From Brassica napus (Eukaryota; Streptophyta; Magnoliopsida; Brassicales; Brassicaceae), in assembly GCF_020379485.1 (NCBI RefSeq), contig NC_063450.1:48636681-48700680 (forward strand): a stretch of 64,000 nucleotides of DNA. Reading direction: 5' to 3'. The notes under the pieces are model-generated. The model saw only the letters and a list, made by a program, of their open reading frames with translations, was not told the origin of the DNA and did not search any database. Numbering within the stretch: position 1 is the first letter of the stretch; each line of letters starts with the position of its first letter. Both the position numbers and the translations under genes were made by a program. This document shows positions 11,468 through 22,799 of this stretch, piece by piece.

Positions 11468-13207
11468 TCATCGCTGATCCATATTGGTAGAGGCGTGCCC
11501 CAAAATCTACTTCGGCTAACGCACCAATCCCTTGCGTTTTCAAGCCAATTGTGAAAGCGTTTATCCTGAGTTGCAGGTCAATCAAGAAGAATAAATTTAT
11601 ATTAATATCATTAACTCTAAAACTGCTACACTTGTAATGTAGTATTGATCCTTGTTCCACTGACCTTCACATGATCAGGTACCCAGTATGTCTGATCATT
11701 GTTTTTTAACAACTGTTCCTTCAACTGCTCGTCCACCCGCACAAACCTGACAGGTCAAACACAAACAAACTTCAGCATCCTAACCACGCATAAGAATCAA
11801 ACAACCATAACGATCTGATGTTCACTACTTATTGAAATAAATACAATATGGAAATGACAACATGGAAATCAAGATATTCTAAATAGTTTGGCAATTAACT
11901 GTCAAAAAATACAGAATAGTCGAAATAAATATCATCTCTTAAGCAAACTCAATGCAACGACCAAGACCTTAGCTTTTAAGCTCATACGAAGCAAGAAGCA
12001 TACCAACTGGGAAGGGCTCTATTTAGGAGAGGAGTGTCTGATCGAGGGCAAAATGGATATTCGTGAGTAAAGCTCCCAGTTTTAACAAATCTGCCTTTGA
12101 CCTGAGATAACAGGAAATATATTATTCAACAATTAATAATCCAATGGTCCAAATGCACATCAATACTCACCTTCACGGCTTCAATGATGTCCTTGTCTGC
12201 ATCTTTGACATACCGGCCAAAGAAATGGGTAATCCTCTCAGTAAACAACCCATCTTCATCAACAGCCACAACTAGACCCTCACCCTGAAATAGAACATTT
12301 ACCATTATGAGGATAAAGAGAGCTCAGAAGAGTAGAGACAAAAGCATGGGTCCTTAAACAAGAGAGAAAGAAACTACAACTTTGCTAGCCATGCATGTCC
12401 GACGTGATAAGGAGAATGTAGTTGAAACCTCCTAACCTGTTCAATGATCTTGTTCTCAAGACAAACACGGTAATCGTCTTCACCAAAGGCAGGAGCACAG
12501 TGGACGATGCCAGTACCACTGTCATCAGTGACATAATCATCTGCTACTACTCGAAAGGCCTCACTTGAGAAATCACTAAAGTAGTCAAACAAAGGTTCGT
12601 ACTTCTTCCCAACCAGGGAAGCTCCATCAAATTTCTCCAGAACTTGATAAGAATCAGCCGCCGCACTGTCACCACCTTTGGCTTTCTTGGTATCAGCAGC
12701 AGCATTAGCAAAGCTGGGAAGAGCTGAGAGGCGAGGTTCAGCAACCACGTAGACTCTCCCATTGTGCTTGTTACGAACCTTGAGATAAACAAACTCGGGA
12801 TTGACACACAAAGCAAGATTGCATGGAAGAGTCCACGGAGTAGTAGTCCACGCCACGAAAGCAGCATTATCTTGATCCCCAATAACTGGGAACGTCACCA
12901 TAGCCTCAGGATCCGAAACGTTCTTGTAGGTCCCTTTCGCTTCTGAGTTAGACAAGGGCGTCTTTAGTCCAGTACTATAAGGCATAACCTTGAAGCCTTT
13001 GTAGACAAGATTCTTATCAAAAAGCTGAGCAAAAACCCACCAAACACTCTCCATAAACGCCACATCCATCGTCTTATAATCGTTCTTGAAATCAATCCAA
13101 CGACCACTCCTAGTGATCACCTTCTCCCACTCCTCCACGGCTCCACGTAAAGATCCACAACGATCCTACACTCTTCGTTATAGTTATCAATCAACCACTT
13201 CTTCCAT
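11468..13207 (-). pseudogene. Cytosolic isoleucyl-tRNA synthetase, 5' part (broken copy)
   Basis: This is the upstream part of the IleRS copy. The ATG at 13207 gives MEEV as in the family, but sequence for roughly the next 100-110 residues, including the ATP-binding HIGH region, is missing: MEEV runs directly into the later block DNYNEECR. A further frameshift near 13140 separates that block from VEEWEKVITRSGRW. From 13138 to 12437 one exon encodes the CP1 editing region (WTTTPWTLPCNLALCVN; DDSGTGIVHCAPAFGEDDY). Smaller exons follow near 12280-12172, 12105-12010 and 11745-11665, then the exon [14 protein letters not shown]…[12 protein letters not shown] that the CACTA element splits. The loss of HIGH means this copy could not form aminoacyl-adenylate even without the transposon. 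A functional IleRS must exist elsewhere. An AT-rich TATA-like stretch lies at 13317-13332. Confidence 0.88.
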
Positions 13208-13699
13208 GGCTGCTGCGGCGGCAGAGAGAGGAGACTTGACGATTTCGCAGTAGAAACGGAGAGAAAATAGGGTTTTTCTTAGCGGAGGCAACAAATCTGA
13301 TTTGGCTGACTTGTCTTAATATATATATAGCTTGGGCTTTACGTGTTTTCCTGTTTCCGTTTTTGGCAATATTAAATCTATCTTTATTAAAATAAGAAAA
13401 ATTAGACAAATAACTTATGCGTTTAAAAATGTCACTAAACAATTTATAAAAAGTAAAAACTAACATCCGGGCATACGTGCAGATCAAGCTCTAATTTTTA
13501 TATTACATAAAATGTCACTACTGCTTAATAAAAAATTAAAATTATGTTAAATTAATTATGTAAACAATATTATATTAGTATTTATGTTTCCAAACAATAC
13601 AATAATTAATCTTGTGACCAAACAAAAAACATTAGATTCTATTTTTTTAACAACTTTTACTAATCTTTAAAAAAAATAAAACACTCAAATAACATATGC

Positions 13700-14155
13700 A
13701 AAAAAATAAGTATAACTGTTATTTTTAGATACTACAAAATCATTTCATAAATAAAAAACGTACATTCTCTAAAACTTAAATAAGCCTTCATATATATTAA
13801 ATTAAATATTTTCTAGAAATAAAATGTTAGAGTTAATAAATTGACATCAAATACGTATAACTGTTATTTTTTAGATACTACAAAATAATTTCATAAATTA
13901 ATAAAAATACTAACATTCGCTAAAACTTAAATAAGCTTTCATATTAAATTAAATATTTTCTAGAAATCAAATGTTAGAGTTAATAAATTGACATCAAATA
14001 ATCAAATAAGTATAACTGTTATTTTTTAGATACTACAAAATAATTTCATAAATACAAAAATTACATTCTCTAAAACTTAAATAGCTTTAATATTAAATTA
14101 AATATTTTCTATAAATAAAATGTTAGAGTCAATAAATTGACATCAAATAAAATTT
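13700..14155. repeat. Three-copy tandem repeat, ~145-155-bp unit
   Basis: The string TATAACTGTTATTTTT and its following sequence recur at 13711, 13856 and 14011. Each copy contains TTTCATAAAT…TAAAACTTAAATA…ATTAAATATTTTCTA…AAATTGACATCAAATA. The copies differ by small indels and a few substitutions. The rest of 13210-14190 is AT-rich spacer with no gene seen. Confidence 0.85.
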
Positions 14156-14526
14156 CTAACTCACAAGTCTAAATAAAATGTTACGTCAAAACGATGTTGC
14201 AACATTTCTGGCTCACAATGTCCTTTTTTTTTGTAAAGGCACTTGTTGCTGAGATGGCACCGGACACAAGAGTGAACGCGTTAGCTCTTGTGTATGCATT
14301 TCACAGAGAAGAGGCAATGAGGAGACAACTCTCCTCAATAGGATTTAATTTCTCATATTTAAAAAATAACACTAGTATGGAGAAAAACATACAAAGATGA
14401 TGGTTATTTTAAAATAAAGGTATGAGTACATTGTTGACATTCACACAATAGAAGACAAAGAAATTGTGCACACAAACTGACTTATCAGAGATTAAATAAC
14501 TTCATTCATTAACATAATAGTCTTAT

Positions 14527-14806
14527 TTAAGTATTCAATTTGGGTATTGCTTTCTCACAAAACTTGATATGGAGCTTGCACATGGACAATCTGGGAAGCA
14601 TTAGTAGATCACTGGTGATCCTAGCCTTTTCCTTGTCGGTTATTGCATAAACACTAACTTTGACAAGCTCAAGAAATGTGAGTTTCTCTAGGAAAAGCTT
14701 CATTTGCTCAAGTTCTCCAACTTCTCCTACATACTCAGTTATCTTCATTACTTTCACAGGTGAAAATCCATACTCTCGTTCAGCATTATCAGCTTGCACT
14801 GGACCC
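14527..14806 (-). pseudogene. Orphan FBD-domain exon (F-box/FBD/LRR family)
   Basis: A splice acceptor (TTGTTTCAG) precedes an open exon encoding VKVMKITEYVGEVGELEQMK, FLEKLTFLELVKV and ITSDLLMLPRLSMCKLHIKF, ending at TAA 14527-14529. This is the FBD domain found at the C-terminus of Brassicaceae F-box/LRR proteins, which are candidate substrate adaptors of SCF ubiquitin ligases. No F-box or LRR exons lie within the next 3 kb upstream, so it is a stranded last exon. About 130 bp further left (14239-14345, plus strand) a short open stretch preceded by TGTAAAG was not recognised. Confidence 0.7.
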
Positions 14807-15461
14807 TGAAACAAGGTTAGAAATTTAGAGCTTGTCCCATTAAAGTAACTTTCAAGGGTGTGGTTTTCGGTAATTACATTGATGACAAGAGAGTCTATAA
14901 ATTTAGAGACTTGTTTAAAAGTAGTGGCAGAAACTTTCAGTCGTAGCTTGAGAAATCAATTGTAATAATTAAGCGGGACAGGCTGATGAACACTGGAACT
15001 GCTTCAAGCCAAAGAATAAAATGTCTGACAAAAGAAAAAAAAAAGGTCTAATCATCACCAGCTTCTTCATCCGGTGATGTTGAAAAGGATAATTGCACAA
15101 AAAATGCATGGTAAATTTTTTTTTATTGGACTTACGAAATGTAGCGTGCTTGGGCTAACAAATTGTGTGTTAATTAAGAAAGCATACATTAAACTAGGTT
15201 CGACTTAATTTCAGAACATTTTAGCAAACAAACAGACATTAAACTAGGTTCGATTTAATTTCAGAACACTTAAACAAGCAAATATTATCATAAGATTTGA
15301 GTTTAGGAAAGGAACATTGGGTTAAAAACTTATTACTCCGGTAATCATAATGGTTTAAAACAGGAAAACAAGAAAGAGATCAATATCTCCTCCCAAAATC
15401 TTCTACCATCTATTATTTCTTTAGATATTTGTGTTCCTCCTTCCTAGCTCACCAGCTTTCT

Positions 15462-15728
15462 TTATATGTAGGGATTTGACATATTAACTTTCTCGCCACC
15501 TTTTTCATCAGTAGTCTTGTCATCTTCCACATCAAGAGACTCATCAGTAGACTTATTTCCATTGTCGCCTAAGAAAAGATAAACACAACGGAGTCAACCT
15601 CAGACACATACACAATTTTAATATAGACAAAAGTTAGAGAACGAAATTACTGTCTGACCTTTCTTCATCGCTCTTGGAAGATTGTCTGGTATGCCTGAAG
15701 CATCTTTTTTTGTAGCCTCTTCTTCGAC
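15462..15728 (-). CDS. Acidic C-terminal exons of an unrecognised gene
   Basis: Two minus-strand exons (15728-15659 and 15568-15462) join in frame through GT-AG borders. They encode a short charged C-terminus (EEEATKKDASGIPDNLPRAM, then DESLDVEDDKTTDEKGGEKV) and end at TAA 15462-15464. No family is recognised, and neither a 5' portion nor a start was found, so this may be another gene fragment. The reading-frame match across the intron is the only support. Confidence 0.3.
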
Positions 15729-15854
15729 CTTGCAACATTTTTGTCATCCTATTCTTCAGTCTGTTCAAGGGTAAACTGTCTCTCCACTAAACGTAGAGTT
15801 ATGTAAAGATATGTTCATTTAATTACTTATTTGTACTTCTATTTTAATAGTATA

Positions 15855-16534
15855 CTAGATCTTGACCCGCGCCCCCGCGCGGATGTTGGATTTAACTTGC
15901 GTTCAACGTAAATTTATAAACCATTTTTTATAAAATGTCCATTTATATTTTTGTGTTTTGTAAAATATATTTAGAGTAGAATATATTATATTATAATATA
16001 GATGTTTGATAATAATTTTTTATCTGTACGTAATATTATATTTATAATTTTATAACTTGATGCAATTTGATGTAATTGTAATATTCATATATTAACCTAT
16101 TGATTTTTTGTTTATTTATTTAAAAATGATTTAATTTTTTACAGTAAGTTTTTATGAATTATTATTAATTTTATGATATTTGGTTTTCTTGAAAATTGTA
16201 TTGTAGCAGATTAATATATACTATATATTACAGTTTGTGTTTTTTTTTCAGCAAAAAGAAATAACAATTCATTGTAATTAATTAATTTAAATTTTTGATT
16301 TTAAGTGAAGTGACAGATTTGTAAATAAGAAAGAAATGCAATGGCTAAATGTGTAAATAAAACAAAATATTTAATCTACTATCTGTGTTTCCTAACAATT
16401 CTCATTTAATCTGCTATCCAAGTTTCCAAACGACAAAATCTGTAAATGAGAAATAAATACAGTGACTAAATATGTAAATAAAATAATTTGCTATCCTTGT
16501 TTCCAAACAACTTTCATAGCATTAATAATATAGA
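15855..16534 (-). mobile_element. Non-autonomous Helitron, 680 bp
   Basis: Read on the minus strand, the element starts TCTATATTATTAA (from 16534) and ends with a GC hairpin (CCGCGCGG…GCGCGGG) about 10 nt before CTAG (15858-15855). It lies between A and T, as Helitrons do, with no target duplication. The interior is AT-rich and has no coding capacity. A second element with the same ends lies at 48794-50119. Confidence 0.75.
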
Positions 16535-16830
16535 TGTTTAAAATATTATGAAATTCAATCATATACTAAGAAATTGAATTTATTGTTACTCGTCCATACA
16601 TATGTGAACATAGGCAAGTAGAATGAAGTAGATATTAGCATTGATTATTTTATTTATGTTTTGGTTAATGTACGAGGTGTCTTACTACATAAAGGGCATA
16701 TGGCATATCTCTCTCACACACACAAACACAAACACAAACACAACCAAAACAACCTTTTAAAAAAAGAGTTTTTGAGAAGGATACTTCAAAGAAGACCGTC
16801 TTACGATTATATGATCATGAATTTTGTATT

Positions 16831-17005
16831 TTTAATTACGTTAAATAAATTCCACTTACAAAAACATCACACAAAAAGTAGAAAATATTGTTTGATGGAT
16901 GTCCATTTGCCCGACATGCATTGTATATCAATAATTAATTCGACCGAACATTAGCAAATACTAGAGATTTGTTTTGTTTAGTTCGAGGAAAAAAAAAGCG
17001 ATTTC
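16831..17005. repeat. Dispersed repeat, copy 1
   Basis: About 175 bp beginning TTTAATTACGTTAAATAAATT and running through CCACTTACAAAAACATCA, GTTTGATGG…CCATTTG and TCAATAATTAATT to a tract of A followed by CGATTT or GCGATTT. It matches 24551-24730 at roughly 80% by eye. No terminal repeats were recognised. The surrounding 16535-17600 is AT-rich, with no gene seen. Confidence 0.7.
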
Positions 17006-17619
17006 TGTTAGAAGGTTTCTAGCTGCTTCTCATTCTCTCACACTCGCTATGCATTATGTCCCATATCATATGTTTATAATTAAATAAGTATGTTTCAGTC
17101 GTGTTAAAAATATAAGCAAAAATAAGCAAAAACATAAGCAAAAAATAAGCCAAATTGTTTAGTTAAATTTTGAACTGATTAATTAATCATTAATCTTCAA
17201 AATATTTGTGATATATTCAACGCTGGTAAAAAAATATAATGTCTTGACATGTTGTGTTACTAAAATAAAATTTATAAGGATAGTTTATTAATAATATTAC
17301 ATATATGGAAAGGTTGAGTGATTTTGTTTTAATAAAATACTAGATTTTGATCCGCGTTTTCAAAGTGCGTGATTATTTATTTTGTCAAAATTTAGTTTAG
17401 TTTATTCTCGTTATTTTTTAAAGTCTTGAGCCTAATTGCATTTCATTATGTTGACTGATTTATTATTTAAATTGGTCTAGCGAAGTGGATTTATATTCAA
17501 TACAAATAATTAAAAATGGATAAAAAATGTGCTTCCATAGAAAAGTATTTATTATTTTTAAATTACATATTAATTTAACCCTTTAAATCATAATGTTTAA
17601 ATTAACACCACGTTGTGAT

Positions 17620-18813
17620 CAGGACCGGCCCTGGGCTAAAGCTCGCAAAGCAAAGGCTTTAGACGCCAAGATTTATATATATTTTTGAGGTGCCAAATAT
17701 TTACAACTTGATCATATGTAGCTTAGTGATTCGCGTACATGTTCTCTAGTGCTTCAGGTAGCGGGTTCGAATTTGAGTCATTTTTACTACTTTTTGTTTT
17801 TGGAATTTAATAGCAATTAATTTGCCCAATTTAAAGATATGACGGTTTACTTACCATTTCTAATAATTTTGGTCTCTTTTATCCTAAATATTATTTTAAA
17901 TAACATATTAAATAAACAATCTAATAAAGCAAACGGTAGTTTTTTCGGATAGCAAACTTTATTTATTTATTTTAAGTAGACGTTCTTCTTGCCATCTTTA
18001 TTTTCTGTTTCTTTTTTTTTTTCTTTTTGAAGAAAATAGATGTGTAAACAAGAGAGATACTGGGGGTGATTGGTAGTTGCTGTAGGTGCTCTCCACAGCC
18101 CTATTTATTTCTAAATCATCAAATTCAGAGCAATCAAGCTTTAAATTTTTTTTTGAAACCACAACTTTAAAAATAACCTACAGCTGTACAAGTGCTCTGC
18201 AGAGCCAAATATCCAAAGCAAATTTTTAATGCTTTCATAAAATTCTACAGAAATAAAATTTAAAGCCACAGCAAAAAATCTACAGATTTTTTTCTACAGC
18301 AAAAATTTTAAAGCTACAGCCATTACCAATCGGACCCACTATAACAATGGAATTAAATTATCAGTAGGTCATATTCCATGTCTCTTTTGCTCTACTTATG
18401 TTTTTTTTTTTGTAAGTTCTTATCATTTCTACGAATTTATGAAATCTGAACAAACAAATTATCATAAATTAGGTTCTAATATCCCGTGAGACATTTCATA
18501 AAGGGAAATGATGTTGATGTTAACATAACTTTATCATATGTATTGTCATATTATACTGTTTATGTTTTTTTTTTTATATAAAATGCCACAAAAACAAAGA
18601 TTAGTAACCAATCAGTAAAAACATTATTTCTCAAGAATAATAAATTTTCTGTATGTATTTTTTTTATTTGATAACAAGTTAATATTTAATAATATATTGC
18701 ATTATTTTGTTTACATACTTAAAATGCAGCACAAAAAGTTTAGTTATAACTTATAACTAGGGCACCAAATTTTTAAATTGCTTTAGGCGCCACCTAAGTC
18801 CGGACCGGCACTG
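17620..18813. mobile_element. hAT-type non-autonomous transposon, 1194 bp
   Basis: The ends are CAGGACCGGCCCTGGGC (left) and, as reverse complement of the right end, CAGTGCCGGTCCGGAC, imperfect inverted repeats starting with CAG as in hAT elements. A perfect 8-bp duplication GTTGTGAT flanks it (17612-17619 and 18814-18821). Subterminal stretches also resemble each other (GCTTTAGACGCC and GCTTTAGGCGCC). No transposase frame is present. A smaller MITE is nested inside. Confidence 0.85.
18062..18337. mobile_element. MITE nested in the hAT element, 276 bp
   Basis: Imperfect inverted ends (GGGGGTGATTGGTAGTTGCTG and, reverse-complemented from the right, GGGTCCGATTGGTAATGGCTG) are flanked by ACT on both sides (18059-18061 and 18338-18340). 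The interior has further inverted CTACAGC motifs. Ends of this type with a 3-bp duplication resemble PIF/Harbinger (Tourist-like) MITEs. ACT is not the usual TTA/TAA, so the class is tentative. Confidence 0.65.
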
Positions 18814-18954
18814 GTTGTGATACGGCATTTTTGTTAATGTCGGTTCTCAGTCTAAGTCAAACAGATTACATTATAAATTATGCATCACTTGCAAATACAT
18901 AGAAATCATCCAACCACCATCTAATAGCAAATAGAGCCAAATAGAAGTGTAAAA

Positions 18955-19510
18955 GAAGAATATGATCAACCTTGTAGAATGAAGTCTTTTACTTCAATCA
19001 TCAAATTCTTGTCAACCTATTTAGCCAAAAAAAAGTTCTCCATCATATGCAAACTGTTTGCATCAAGCTCGGAGTGGTAAATCTCGTGAATTTTGTCAAG
19101 GAATTTTCTTCCAACCCCTTTCTGTTCAACAGGATGCCCATCATAATAGAAGAGCGCCACTTGTTCAAGATCACAAGTAATTACATTGGTTATACATCAT
19201 TAGATGAAATGGACATGACAGTAGTATGAGTAGTATGAACACGTACACTGTATTGGTGGAAAGATTCATGAAGATTCGCAACATTGACTTTGAAATGGTT
19301 AGTCAAGAGTGGTATCTTCTGACCCTTTAATCCAAACCCAAGACGAGCAATAGGGACTCTCAGGTTTTTCTTCTCAACAACTTCAGTTTTAACCCGCACT
19401 GGCTCCACAATGGGAGGTATGATCGGCGGAGGAGGAGGCAGTGCGTCCACAACCCCCACTCCCATTTGCTGACTCAAGATCAACTCTATTACCGCTAATA
19501 GAATCCATGT
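18955..19510 (-). pseudogene. AGO4-clade Argonaute, N-terminal fragment
   Basis: The ATG at 19508 gives MDSISGNRVDLES, the typical start of AGO4-type Argonautes, which load 24-nt siRNAs in RNA-directed DNA methylation. A frameshift follows near 19450. The expected frame then reads DALPPPPPIIPP, PVRVKTEVVEKKNLRVP and GQKIPLLTNHFKVNVANLH up to an intron at about 19245. A second exon (from about 19175) encodes VALFYYDGHPVEQKGVGRKF and LDKIHEIYHSELDAN, then degenerates into stops. Only the N-terminal part is present; PAZ, MID and PIWI are absent. The fragment ends close to the hAT element at 17620-18813. It cannot make a functional Argonaute. Confidence 0.85.
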
Positions 19511-19710
19511 CCTACACACACACAAAAAAACAACAACAACAACAACAAAAAAGAAAAAAAAAACGAATTTTGAAAGAAAAAAATGACCTTTTGTCGTTTC
19601 TATAAAATAAACATTTTATTTTCAAAAAAAAACATACCAAAAAGCACAAACCTAGAAGCATTACGAAGCTATGAAGCTTGAACGCATAAAAAATCATCAC
19701 AAGTTTTAAA

Positions 19711-19955
19711 CAGAGCCGTGCATGAACAGAGGCTGGTAGATCATTTGCTTGGGGCCAAAAATGGGATAAAAGTTTTAGAGGCCAATCTTTTTGCAAGAGT
19801 TGCTTACAGCACAGTTGGTAACCATCCGCATTATTACTCTAGGTTCGCGTGTTCAAAACGCAACTATAGAATTTTAAACATTTTTCCAAAAAGTAATAGT
19901 TTATGGGCCAAGAAAAATTTCTACTTAAGAACCTACAATATTCAGGCACGACCTG
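19711..19955. mobile_element. Small hAT-like MITE, 245 bp
   Basis: The left end CAGAGCCGTGCATGA and the right end (reverse complement CAGGTCGTGCCTGAA) form imperfect inverted repeats. The flanking 8-mers GTTTTAAA (19703-19710) and GCTTTAAA (19956-19963) match at 7 of 8 positions, as expected for an ageing hAT duplication. There is no coding capacity. Confidence 0.7.
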
Positions 19956-20160
19956 GCTTTAAACAGAAGAATGAGCGAGCAAAACCCTATAACCACACAT
20001 GTGAATGTATCAATGAAAGAAACATGAAACCCTAAAAATGAAAGTTTCTTTGGATTAGTCATTAGTTGGTTAAAGTTTCTATTTCTCTCCCATGTTGTTT
20101 TTTTTTTCAAAATTTCAACTGTAGTAGCCCAATTTATTTATTTTTTGCTTGTATCCCACG

Positions 20161-20352
20161 TCACTTCCGGGCCGGGCCTGAGTGAACACAACCATAATCA
20201 TCATTTTTATCCAATACATGTGTGAAGCTCCGTTTGGTAGGCTTATATGTCATGTTGTATAGAAGCATTGGCAGCACGAAATCGAGTGGGATAAACCCAA
20301 ACGTTCCTACCACCGCGGTTATACCCCCAAAGAAGGGTAGCATCGCTGCCAT
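20161..20352 (-). pseudogene. Amino-acid permease fragment (LHT/GAT-type)
   Basis: The minus strand encodes [20 protein letters not shown] and [20 protein letters not shown], matching a conserved transmembrane segment near the C-terminus of plant AAAP-family transporters of the lysine/histidine or GABA type. A frameshift follows SFTH (the expected YW…MIMVVF continues in another frame), and the similarity stops near 20165. No neighbouring exons were found. It is a stranded piece, and its source gene is not in the window. The next stretch, 20400-20930, is spacer with a short direct repeat around GTAACCTTYAGTACGATA. Confidence 0.75.
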
Positions 20353-20934
20353 GAACCCACAGGTTGCGTCTTAGAACATCCTTTAGTTGTATCTGCGGAT
20401 TTTTCCTCCATTATCTTATGCGCAACTTTAGAATAAAACCTACCAAAAAACCCCCTCTAAATGTTAGTCACTGCCAATTTGCTAATCTGATCTAACAATC
20501 TTGTAAATGTCTGATGTATTGAAGATAAGCTGGGCCGCAAGATGTTTTATCTTGCTGTACACGTAACCTTCAGTACGATAACTTTAGTATTTTGAACTTA
20601 CAAGGCCAATGACGAAGAGCTGAAGAAGAACAAAGAACTTACAAGTAACCTTTAGTACGATAAGATTCTTAACCTATCAGTGGAAATACTTAAGTTTCTC
20701 GTGATGCAATGAATAGTAAATGGAACATAATATTTATTTAAGTATTTACAGTTTGGAGCGTTATGTACACAAAACAAAACATAAACCCCGAAGAAGAGGG
20801 CAAAAAGCAACAGCTAATAGGGTCATCGCAAAAGACATTCCTCTCATTCTTTCCTCAGTCTCGTGAGCCTATCTCTTGAGCATTTATATGATTGAATTTT
20901 TGGGGGAAAATAAGCATTAGATACATATTTGGTT

Positions 20935-22787
20935 TCAGACAGGGATGACATCAGCGTTTTGATTATCGTCGCAGGTGATGATTAGGCCATCTGCATAGGT
21001 CGGGAGGAGGCAACGCCACCACCGGCAGCCACTGGAGACAGGTTCTGCTGGAGGAACTATCATCAGAACGTTGTCGTGTCTTCTCACCATTCCCATCACG
21101 CTCACCGTGCTTCCTTCTTTTATGTATCTGATCATATCACCACACAACCAAATATGATTTTAACTGGGAAAAAAAAAGATTCTATCTTTTTAATTGCAAA
21201 TGTGTATTCAAAGATCATTTCTACTAAAAAAATGTGACTTTTGGGTCTCACTAACTTATCAAGCACTGATGTGAGATGTTCAAGCCGTTTACGTTGACAA
21301 AACTAAATGGATTTCTACCCACATGAGATATGACTATTTGGCTATTTCCAAGTCATACAAGGATCCAAGGTTTGGATAGTGACACTAATAAAAAAGTTTC
21401 TTATTACTTTTCGGCTAAGATACCTAGTAAGAACAATCTAAAATGGGTGTGTGGAATATAGCACACATACCCTTCTTTGAGACGCATGACACGGTTATCA
21501 GCAGAGAGGTTGCGATCGGAGAGCCACTTAAGGAAGCTGGGAGACAAATCTTTGTTCTGAGTAGTTACATTAGCCACTGTTGCCGGTTTGACAAAAGGAG
21601 AAACTTTTGATCCATATCCTGCTTTTACCAGCGCTCTTAGTCCAGATTGAAAGTCTGATATGTGAAAATCCGAAACGTATCTCTGCCAAAGAGAAACATA
21701 AACGACATCAGATCTTGTACTAGTCAAAGAGACAAAGATCGTATTAACTAACCTCTGCGTGTCTAGATCCCCAAGAAAAGCATCGATGTTTTGGATTTGC
21801 TGATCTCCCACCAAGACCTTTGTACTCATACAGTTCCGTGGAAACATAGACGCATCTTGGTGTTCTTTGGTATGATGACTCCAGAGGAATGCTTCCACAT
21901 GTCACAACCTACAAAACAACGATAACGACATTCTAAAACACCAAACTGAAACTATTAAAAGACAAAACTAGAACTTAAACACTTGAGAGATCTGTGTCCT
22001 GAGCAGGGTGAAAGCTTACCCCAGTAACTTTAACGAACTGTCCATCAATGGCGCCTCTAAGCTCAGCATCTGGATACTTCTTGATGAAACTCAACAACCC
22101 TTTCCTTCCCCAAACGTAGTTCCAAACCAACACCACGACGGCGGGAACCACCGCCGCTAAAACCGCCGCAATCACCACCGGTTTCTTCACCGCCACAGTT
22201 AGAAACGCCCCCACAAGTAACCCCATCGCCGCCACGATCAGCACCGCCCACACAACCGTCTTCGGAACTTTAAACCCGACCCGAACCGGGTCGGTATTCA
22301 GACACGTCACAGACGACCCGTATTTCGCCTTGCTCGATCCCAAGTTACTCACTTGACGGTCCATCTGACCCGACCGTCTGGACCCGGACCCAATCGGACC
22401 GGATAGCGAACCGGAGGTTATTAAACCGGTTGGCTGGAGCTGAGAGAGTGGACCGGAAGACTTCTTCATCGAACCGGAGTTAGGTCCGGACCGAACAGAT
22501 CCACTGTTGGGGTTCGAAGAAGAACCGGAGACACGTGGCGGCGCATGCTGCCTCGAGTTCCCGCCGCTGCTGTTACCGCCGACGATGAGCGGCGGCGGCG
22601 GAGGTCCTTGGGGGTCGAGGAGGGAGATATCGAACATCCTTCCGAGCTCGCCGGAGTTCTTGATGTCGCCTCCGGTGTAAGGCACGGCACGAGCCGCCAT
22701 TGTCGGTGGTCGGTCTTTAGGTTGCTCGAGCTTTCCGGAGACGTAGAGTCCGTTAGGAAGCTGGTGGGATTGGATCCGACCCGCCAT
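20935..22787 (-). CDS. Two-TM membrane protein of the At1g16860/At4g22290 family
   Basis: Four exons, complement of 22020-22787, 21753-21908, 21471-21682 and 20935-21127, give 442 residues with consistent frame and GT-AG borders. The start MAGRIQSHQLPNGLYVSG is the family's conserved N-terminus. Residues 50-160 are low-complexity (P, G, S, N), followed by two hydrophobic helices at about 178-199 and 204-227. The C-terminal half is conserved (HISDFQSGLRALVKAG; RVMRLKEGYIKEGSTVSV; DNVLMIVPP). Arabidopsis databases label members 'ubiquitin-specific protease C19-related', but I see no Cys or His protease boxes, so that name should not be read as a function. The function is unknown. The position next to SOBER1-like genes matches Arabidopsis At4g22290. 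Confidence 0.85.
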
Positions 22788-22799
22788 TTTTCTAGAGGG

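Noticed and set aside
11468..11570. Minus-strand frame reading [19 protein letters not shown]
   Set aside because: It is a shifted frame of the IleRS exon; the frame one base over gives the conserved [11 protein letters not shown]…WGTPLPIW sequence.
17340..17370. Possible third Helitron end (CTAGATTTTGATCCGCG…)
   Set aside because: The hairpin is degraded and no matching TC-type start with an adjacent T could be fixed to the right, so it was not listed as an element.
22063..22251. Glycine-rich minus-strand frame inside the 20935-22787 gene
   Set aside because: It is an alternative frame of the exon encoding the two transmembrane helices.
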